DNA of 64,000 nucleotides from Coccinella septempunctata (Eukaryota; Arthropoda; Insecta; Coleoptera; Coccinellidae), in assembly GCF_907165205.1 (NCBI RefSeq), contig NC_058192.1, forward strand, positions 2,728,001 to 2,792,000. Direction: 5' to 3'. The notes under the pieces are model-generated. The model was not told the origin of the DNA. It saw only the letters and a program-made list of their open reading frames with translations, and searched no databases. Made by a program: the position numbers and the translations under genes. Positions 55,366 to 64,000 of this stretch are shown here, piece by piece. Position 1 is the stretch's first letter. Each line of letters starts with the position of its first letter.

Positions 55366-58057
55366 CAATCATTTTTATAAAATTCCGACCTACAGAGCCG
55401 GTGTTTCGTTCTGAATGGCCCACTCTGTATAAAATCATCTAGTATTATCGCCCATTGGGGTTGAATACTCTAAGATATAGTATGAGCATTCCGCGAATAT
55501 CTCTCATTGCAATTTTATTCTTGAACGTGTCTGCCACTTCATTGCTCTTTATGCCTACCCGCTCTAGCAGATATAGGAATCCCAGTCATTCACGTAATAT
55601 ATTTTATTCGACTCAGTAGGTAAGACGCCGTAATGAAATATTTCAAAGTGTTGATTTATGATCAGCATGAGCTCGTGCCTGCATTTTTGCCCCAATAAAA
55701 TCGAGCTCCAGCACGAAAAGATTCCCGGCCGCTGCTGTAACTGTCAAGAAAGGAAGGGCATTATTTGTAACAGGTTCTAGTTCCGCCCACGAACCTCGAA
55801 TTAGCGCAGCAGACAGAGTACATCTTCTCCAAGGCCAGGGAGGGTGAACAAAGAAGTAAAGAACGCAGAGTTATTATTCTGGCCTTCCATTCCGCTGGAT
55901 ATTTGCGAGATGAAAGAATGAGGCTGGGTGGTATTTTCTATTTCGCATTACATTTCCACATATGAACTAGGGATGAATAGTTTGGTGTTGGAGAATCACG
56001 AAATTATACCAATGTTTATCATCAATTTTTTGGAAAATGAACCACGATAGTTCTTCTTACGGAATTACCAGATATTTGACACTGAATCATAAATTGTTTG
56101 GTTTTTTGGAATACACAAAACCATTTTCATGCACTTCATATCCTAGGATAGTAGTAGAACCCTTACTATTAGAAAGAGAAGTGAATACATATGGCATTTT
56201 GCTCATTCTGGACCCAAAAAATCGAGATTTTCGAAAACCATTAACCTGGAAAATGCTTATAATGAATCCGGAGTTCCATTTCAACTATGGAGTCTTCCAT
56301 TATCCATCCATTGAATTTGGAAGGCTGTCTAGAATGCTATTGACTATTGAGGAATTGGAAATATCAGAACATTTGTTTTCCCTAATAGGAATCTTGCACA
56401 CATTCATTTATTCAAAGTTTGTCTACACATGAACCGATCGATTTCGAAATTTCCAGTCCATGTAACAGATGGAGTACAAAGTTCTCAAGAAGTCTTTACT
56501 AGTTGGCTCCTCATATTACAGTCGTAGAAGAGAGATGCTGCATTATTCGACTTCCACCTTCGCAATCACTGCAAACTCAATTTTGGAGGGAAATTAAACC
56601 ACCAGTGTTGCTAGTTCTCAATATGTGAATATACTTAATATAGGTATTGCTGAGAGAATGTAGCGAAATGAGTTTCTAGAACCATATAAATCAAGGAGGG
56701 AGATTATGAACTAATTGAAAATTGATCCTGCAATAGGTACGTCTACAAGCACCAGAGATTTATTGTTATTCGAAAGTTTATTCATTGCGTGTATCGCTAG
56801 TTGATACTTACATATCATTTACAGAAACTAGTGGATTTCCTCCGGAAATGGGAGGAATTTTACAAATTAGAACCAACTGGGGAAGGACAACCGAAATATT
56901 GATTAATTGAGGCCTCAACTACTCTCCATCAATTGGACTGGAGATGAAAATAGGGCCCTACGGAAAACGAAAATAAAAATCCTATTCAAAAGTTTTTCTT
57001 CGAGTTTGTTTGAAATTACTATATCAGAGTATGTGACTCAAAAAGCATCAATAACTCAGCTGAGTTCACGTCACGCATGCCCTCCTTTTTCATCGGACCC
57101 CAGTTGTCTATCCTCACATATCTAGATTAAAATTAAGTGAAAACGTGGGACGAAAACCCCAATATTAAGAAAACTCAATAACTACGAAAAATTTTCAAGA
57201 TATTCTCAATAGACAAACGTCTTCTTGAATTTCATCAGAATTCCAGCGACGTTCCTCAAATCCAGCACAGCCAACCCTCTCCACTTCCATAACAATAAGA
57301 GGGAGAGAACGTTAGGAGAGACTGGGGTGATTTCGGGTATATACGAAAATCTTCCCCTAGTTCGTTGGAGTTGACGCCTTGACCCGATTTTCGACGGGGA
57401 ACAACTGGGTCAGACGAATCCAGGGGTGACAGGGGGTGGGGGAAGTTTTTGCTCTTTTTCGGTGTCCCGAAATCGGAAACTTTCACCACTCTGTGTTTGG
57501 GACGTACTATCACGTCGCGTATTCGATTAAAGCTTGCGCTCTATGCTCTTGGAATGATAACGATGAGAGAAAGGGTAATAACAGAAGGGTGAACCAAAAA
57601 TCGTAAGGTTTATTCGCCGAAATGGCTTTGTACAGATAAAAACCAATTTGAATTGATGGAGCGGCTTGGAAGGCAGTTCGGAAAGACAGGACTGGAATTT
57701 TTTTCAATCTCTTCTTGTTGTACAGGTGCAGGTGCAGGTAAGACAGCCAAAAAGTTCGGTTTTTGGCGCAGAATTTGGGAAACGTAGAGAGAGGGATTCA
57801 AAACATTAATTTCTATGCTAGTTTTATTGCTAGGTCAACATCTCGAGACTTGTTTTCTACTCTTCAGATACATTGCATTGTTATGGAAATATGACATTCC
57901 ATAAAAACATTTTTTTTTTCTTATATTTTAGCTATACCTTCGACGTTTGTTCGCTTATGCTGTTTTTCCTCTAGTTCTTTGATGCATTATCCTTGGTCCG
58001 TACATAACTGGGGCAGGGTACTTTTTTCCCAACTCTTCTTGTTCTACAGGGTACGAA
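55366..58057. other. One diverged 493-type fragment; otherwise nothing firm
   Basis: At about 56075-56240 a diverged copy of the 493-bp unit is recognisable (ctgaatcataaattgtttgg, ggacccaaaaaatcgagatt). A GC-richer minus-strand open segment at 57256-57513 lacks convincing splice sites. Confidence 0.4.
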
Positions 58058-58059
58058 TA

Positions 58060-59245
58060 TACAAGGATATATTGAAAAATTCTTAGCCTACTATAGAACC
58101 AAACAAAATTTCAATGTCAAAATATTTTACTCTCCTCTCAATTGGATACATTTATTACACCGAACCTGCAACGTCTCTAGATCTTTAAAAAAAATGTTTC
58201 TTCTTGCTCTGCAGACCAGACCCCCACAGCATTCATTACCTCGTCGTAGGAAAAAAATTTACGACCTTTTAAACTTTTTTTCAGTTGACGAAAAAGATGA
58301 TAGTCGGAATGAGCCAAATCTGGTGAATAAGAGGGGTGTTCTAGTAATTCAAACCCTAAATAACGAATATTTTGCATGTCAACATGAGATTTATGTGCAG
58401 GGGCGTTGTCCTGCAGAAACAAAACACCTTTGGATAGCTTTCCGCGTCTTTTCTCTTCATTTTTTTCCCGTAGAGTGGTCAGTGATGTCGAATAGTAATC
58501 TCCACCTATTGTTCTACCCTTATCCCAAAAAATCAAACATGATTGCTCCATAGCAATCCCAAAAAACTGAAGCAAAAACTTTTCCAGCAGATTTTTGGAC
58601 ACGAAACTTCTTAGGTCTTGGAGAACCAGAGTGTCGCCATTCCATCGATTGTTGCTTTGTTTCTGGATCGTAGAAATGTACCCCATGCTTCTACTCTTGC
58701 ACGCTTTTGGTCAACATTCAAACATTTGGGGATCCATTTTGCAGCAATTTTTCCCATGTCCAAATTGACGTGAATAGTATGATGAACGCGTTCGTATGAA
58801 ATATTCAGTGCTTCAGATATCCGTTTTAGCCCAATTCGACGGTCTGATAAAATCATGTCATGAATTGCATTGATATTTTCAGGGACTGACACAGAAACTG
58901 GCCTTCCCGATCGGTCATCATCTTAAATGGAAAATTTACCTCTTTTGAAGCTTGCAGTCCAATTTTTCACGGTCGCATACGAAGGACATTGATCACCAAG
59001 GGTATTAAGCATATCTTCGTAAATCTGATTACCTCTTAACCGTTTTGAATACAGTTACTTGATGATGGCTCGATACTCCAATTTTTCGATTTTCACAATT
59101 TCGGTGGACATCTTTCTTCCAATTTATTGCGCAACTCTGGTGTACTTCTTTGACCTCAAACTTCAAAATGACACTTCTATTGAGTTATTGTTCGTTCCTG
59201 TGGTAACGCAATATTTTTTTATGCATGGAACTTTTTCGATTATTT
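58060..59245 (-). mobile_element. Mariner element copy 2, truncated at the 5' end
   Basis: Same family as copy 1. The left tip is ACAAGGATATATTGAAAAAT (compare cgaggatatactgaaa). Similarity to copy 1 runs to about 59235 (atgcatggaact) and then stops, so the right TIR is missing. Confidence 0.85.
58177..59055 (-). pseudogene. Mariner transposase, frameshifted with internal deletion (copy 2)
   Basis: The 5' part (58892-58611) has the HTH region RRIGLKRISEALNISYERVH. A deletion after ..NVDQKRARVEAW removes the first catalytic D block (MDETW). The 3' part (58686-58177) keeps KGVLFLQDNAPAHK (second D) and SYSPDLAHSDYHLF (third D), 34 residues apart, defining DD34D. Copies 1 and 2 are closely related but broken at different places. 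Confidence 0.87.
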
Positions 59246-61170
59246 GGCTACAAATTTAACAATATTGTGGGATCCTTACATAGTTTTTTTCACGTTGGGT
59301 GGATAACTAGGTCATTTTTACTATAATTTACAAAAAACGGTGAAGCATTATCGCGAAATTTCGGGATCAGGAGTTCTTGGTTTGCTTTCGACAGAATCGA
59401 TATCAGAGCAAACGATTCCGGTGAAATCAGTTCTTCTTATCCCCTCAAACTTCCACATAAACGACCGCCAATGAATCTGGAAGCTGGCAGGGTGAATGTG
59501 TTCCAAGAGCCTTTGTTTCCGGAACCTGAATGGCACAGATAAACGTTCAATATTTCAGTAATGCATCGGTGATTATCTATATGGGATGTCACGTTGTTCA
59601 TTCGGACCCGGTTCGCAGAATCCCCGTTTGATGTTTATTGAATTTGAAATTCCATTCTCGCCGGTGGAAATTTGATATTGAAGTGCTGGCTTTTCATGAA
59701 GAGAGGTTAAAGCAACTGCAGAAAAAAGTTGTTCTATCGATCAGTTATTGCCAGCTGTATGTAATATCGTATTCTGCGAATTTTATCATCCCTATCTATT
59801 TTTGGGTGGAATATTCCTGTACACTGAAATAGATCAGTTTTCATCGCTATAACTTCGAACTTATAAGACTACTAAGGGTCCCATGAAACTGAATCGATCC
59901 AAATCTTCTGCTCTGGATTTATCGAGCATAAGACACATAGTTAGGAAAAAACTCGCTTTTCGAATTACTTTATACGAAACGAAGGGCCAATAGAAGTTCC
60001 AAACTCTCTTCGGCTACTTCATGCATTTTCGGTCATAAAAGAAAACTTCATTTTTATAGGAACCTCGCACCAAGTTCAACAATGTGATCACGAAGTTCTG
60101 AAACTTTTATTCATCGTATTTTTGTTTCACCTTTTGGATAACCAGAGTTAGTTTTCAAAGAAAAATATGTTTCTATTCTGAGTTTACTTTTAACTTGAAT
60201 TGGAATGGTAGAATAATTTGTCTGTGAATTCCACACAGAAAGACTAGTTTTTCCATTTGAATTTTACCAGGAAAATGTTCAGAAACACTCAGAATCCATC
60301 GGTAGCAGTTGCAATGCTCCAAATTAGTCAAAGTTCGTGGTAAGGTATAAAACACTTAGAAATCTTTATTGAAATTAAAGGGTCTCGAAAATTTCCAGTA
60401 AGATGGTGACCCATATTGAAAAACCAGTGAAAATTTGGCTTATTCCCCATCCCCTATTCGAGTTTTTTCTCGACCAGAAGAATTTAATTTTTCTCCGCAC
60501 CCTTCCCTCAGTGAATGACCCATCCATTTTATTCCACTAAGGGTTGACGGAATGGAATCATTTCGTACTTTATAGGCCAGCTTGTTTCCACTCTATATAC
60601 TTTTCTTAATGCGTTTTCCATTAACTCGACTCTTACAAGACTTTGGAAACGCGATACTCATTCAGAGTACATCAGATATATTACGGAATATTCCGATGGC
60701 GTTTGTCTGGAATGAATCACCAAACCTGGCACTATCGAATTTCCCTTTTCGCTATAGAAAAGTCTTCGAAACCAATGACGTGGATTCAGTGTTAGTCGAC
60801 GATAAATTGACAAGGAAAATCTTTTCTTTGTGATTCTCCTGGATGTGTTGTGAATAAATAACGTGTCTTCTGCTATATTTTATACGGAGACAACAATTTG
60901 AAGAATATTTGCCTTCAATTCAAAGGAATTAACAATATCCTCATCTCAACGTACATCTACATCGTCAGTTATTTGCATATAGTGAACAGAAACCTTTAAG
61001 GAAACGTGAAATTTGGCTTATTTCACGAAACACGTTCAAACTTCCAAATCTTATAATCAATAAGGGCCTAAAACTTAAGAAGTTTCCTGGAATAACAGGA
61101 AATTAGAATAACAAGGTCCCAGTAGCTTCCTGAGGGAGCAAAGTTGGGATATGAATTATTACTTGCTCCA
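59246..61170. other. No gene assigned; weak open segments
   Basis: A minus-strand open segment at 59348-59512 follows a plausible acceptor (tgccattcag), and a plus-strand frame at 60582-60833 is followed by AATAAA at 60854. Neither has a recognisable product. Confidence 0.35.
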
Positions 61171-61421
61171 GGAATTCTGTTCCTGAAACGGAAGCACGGG
61201 TTTTTCAATTCAGCTATAATTTTCGTGAGACGATTTTGCTGGTCGACAAAAACCACTTTCTGGTCTTTATGGGAACTTCCAAGTCTTCCTTCAGCTACAA
61301 GTTTGACACATCTGATAGAAGGAATTGTGCGTCTTGCTCATCAGATATTCCCAGGAGGAAAGATCAAATTATAGAGCTAGATTCAGTGGATTTTCATCAG
61401 ACCGAAGAAGTCGAAGCTTAG
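61171..61421 (+). CDS. Candidate terminal exon, product unknown
   Basis: After a plausible acceptor (ttattacttgctccag) the frame is open for about 83 codons to TAG. It reads NSVPETEARVFQFSYNFRET, then ILLVDKNHFLVFMG and CASCSSDIPRRKDQIIELDS. AATAAA follows at 61459. The composition is protein-like and the end is acidic, but there is no ATG-led frame and no upstream exon was found. It may be the last exon of an unidentified plus-strand gene or a chance frame. Confidence 0.28.
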
Positions 61422-61464
61422 ATTCGAACCAAGTAAATTCTATAAATATATTTTAAAAATAAAT

Positions 61465-64000
61465 CCAATTATTTCTTGTACTGGGTGAGATCCGACAGCC
61501 TTGTCAAAATGAATTTTCCAAGTCATCACTTTTCTGCAATATTGTCGGTCCATTTTGTGTTATAACCTCGTCGAATACGTAGAGTACACACAGCTAATCA
61601 GTAGCAAAACCGCCAATTTTCATTTCGTTTCCAAAGTCCAACAATTTCCTCGGTGGAAACGCCAATGCATTCGGTGGTTAGACCGAAAAGTAATCAGGAT
61701 CGATTTTCCCTAAAGCTGTGGAAATTGCGTCGCATTTTGCAGCAAGAAACCTCCGAATTGGAACTATCGGAGCACCAGAATTTCACTCACTTGTAATTAT
61801 AATATCTGAATAGATTCCACCTCTTAGGCAACAAGAATATTCTCTGGTTTGAACCCTCGAAGTGTAATATCAACGTTGTTGCAAATTGGTGAATGCGCTG
61901 ACATCAACAGGTACCTAATAAAAATAATTTTCTAATGCAGAAAGCAGAAGGAACACAGTAGGAAAATATTGAATAGAAATATTTTCGGAAAAGATGTTGG
62001 TAACTTTTAATCATATTCTAACGCAGATTGCTAAAACTTTTCCCTACTTACAAAAATAATGATTAGGAAAGTTTTTATTGGTGGCCCAACTGGCTGTTCA
62101 TTCCGTCGAAATAAATCGCAGAACGGAAAAAGATCTAACGATAAACTTCCCGTCTTTAAATCAGGAATACGGCACCATTCCTGTCCAGAAATAAAAATGA
62201 TAACCAATTGGAAACCTAAATCTCTCAAGTTTTTCCATCCACTTCCAGTATTTCTCATTTCGTGCTACGCCAATCACACTTCACAAACACGTTTTATTGA
62301 TGCCGTTCAAACTTTCTGAGGGGAAATAAAACATTGAATTCTTTCGCCGATATAAAGCTGCTTTCATCCGGTCTAGACCCAGGGTATTAACAACCCCAGC
62401 TTTTTTCGTACATCTGCGAATCCAAGAGAGAAACCGATTTGAATTCTGCAACGTTGGATGAATTTTTATGTTCCGTTGACAAAGAACCGATGCTGCTTTT
62501 TCCTACCATAAGAAACTGAATCCCTGATGAGTCGAAACAGAATCATACTGATATCTTAGCTATCCGTTTTCTCATTATTCAACACAAAAATCATATCCAG
62601 TTAGATATTTCCATCAATTCATGATTTGAGACTGTTATATTAAAATTTTGAAATATCCAGCCATCCATCTAGATCCAGAATTCCCTTAGCGCTTTCTGGC
62701 CCTTTCGAGAGGGGCGCAGGTGCTATAAAATGTTTCATATGTTTCATTCGAGAAACGTCAACCTGTCAAAACTCACAAAAAAGTAATTCCAGCTAATCCT
62801 CGCACGGTAGAATTCAGGATATCCCACTCAGGTGAAAGCATATATATGCATATTTCCCAGAGGAAAAAGTGCCTGGCTGCATGTTTTACTATCCTTGTTT
62901 GAATTTCACGGAACCTAAAAGATAAAGGCAACTTATTCTCACCTAAAACCACTTTAGGTGATAATTGCATATACATATTGTGTGCCAGGACTAATAAAAC
63001 ATTCATATATTCAAGGCACGTTCAAAGAGGATCAGGATGTGCTGAATTTTCATACCTATCTTACGAACGTCCTGTTTTCCACGCTTTGTGGAATTAGGTG
63101 TGGAATAAATGTTTAAAATTTTCACGAGATTTTCCTCTTAGAAAAAAGCAGATGTGTGGACTGAAAATCTTTTGTTTTTTCATTTACTTCGAAGTGAGTT
63201 GTCGAGAATTGTTTCACGTCATTAAATTGATCGAACAACCAGATCAAAGAATCAAAGGTGAAGATAAAAATAAGAATAGATAGAAGATAAGGGAGAAAAG
63301 CTAATTGGGAGTATCTTTTTTCGTATTTAAAATTTTGGCTCAATCGAAATTCCAGCCAATCCTTTAGGAATCATACACTCCTACAAGATATAAACCGCAA
63401 AATGCATCGCCAACCGAAAACAATAGCGTGGGTGTGTATACATACATCGTAACCTTGCTAGTTGTACCGTAACAGAAACAAAGGAGTTATTGAACTGTAA
63501 CTTGGAATCGTTATATTTCTGTCTAGACTAAGGTCTCATTGTGAACGCGATAGGTTTGATTAAAGCTCATCTTTCCGTTATCGTCATCTTGTTGAGTGGA
63601 TCATTTGCGAAATTTGAGCTTTTAAACGCTCCTGGCTAATTGAGGTTGGATTTCACGACCATATTGTTCAAGCGAAATTGCTGGTAAATGTTTCATTTGA
63701 TTGAATAGTAGAGGTTAGAGCACCCAGTGTGACCTGTGAACCATCGCATGCTCCCTCAAAAACTTTCATTATGAATATATAGATTCTCTTGAAATTTGGA
63801 TATGTGAGGAATTTCCACTTCAGAACAAACTGAATATTCACTGACAATCTTTCACGCATCGCTGCCCTTGTAATTCCCAAAATTAGCCATGTTATTCCTA
63901 ATTATGATCTGATTATCACGTGGATTAATTTGTTTCAATTTTTCGACCCGTTAGCTGTGCAACCTCATAATCCTTCGAACATAAAATTGTTACACTTTAT
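61465..64000. other. Nothing recognised
   Basis: AT-rich sequence; no repeat family of the window, no supported frame and no RNA gene seen. Confidence 0.45.

Noticed and set aside
57256..57513. GC-richer minus-strand open frame
   Set aside because: No convincing acceptor or donor in phase with the large gene and no ATG-led frame of note.

Overview
The window looks like nuclear DNA of an insect; a beetle is plausible, but nothing here proves it. The reasons are the AT-rich background, the GT-AG introns, one long split gene with GC-richer exons, and a dense load of insect-type DNA transposons (Tc1-like DD34E, mariner DD34D, several TA-target non-autonomous families) plus dispersed satellite monomers. 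I see no bacterial operon, rRNA, tRNA or CRISPR array.

The backbone of positions 212-41546 is one minus-strand protein gene. I assembled eight exons, read right to left: 41546-40416, 38093-37297, 33544-32805, 27621-26947, 9286-9167, 4426-4188, 2287-1969 and 543-212. All seven junctions keep the reading frame (1451 codons in total), which is the main evidence that they form one gene. The product is very acidic and mostly low-complexity. It has a predicted coiled coil, a short conserved-looking core with motifs that resemble protein phosphatase 1 docking sites, a cysteine cluster and a basic/helical C-terminal part. I do not recognise the family. The last visible exon ends at a donor in phase 0, so the gene continues beyond the left edge. 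No upstream exon could be defined between 41.6 and 64 kb.

The introns are full of mobile DNA. There are five copies of one Tc1-like family (12.5, 16.9, 19.9, 28.2 and 41.7 kb), all defective, and two mariner copies (2.5 and 58.1 kb). A two-ORF TIR family, here called M3, has five copies (4.4, 24.1, 34.1, 47.2 and 51.7 kb). Two fold-back families share CAGGGTG ends: M1 at 5.7, 16.8, 32.0 and 38.6 kb, and M2 at 18.5 and 39.5 kb. One element, M4, carries a decayed zinc-finger tail. Two tiny perfect palindromes (31 and 38 bp) sit between exact 8-bp target duplications.

The 17.6-kb intron 4 also holds a complete intronless gene on the plus strand (25606-25995) for a small four-helix membrane protein with an N-terminal acylation signal. 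From 41.7 kb to the right end I find mostly repeats: a 174-bp satellite array, two composite satellite/493-bp blocks, two M3 copies and the second mariner. There is one weak candidate terminal exon near 61.2 kb. Family names M1-M4 are working labels used only here.
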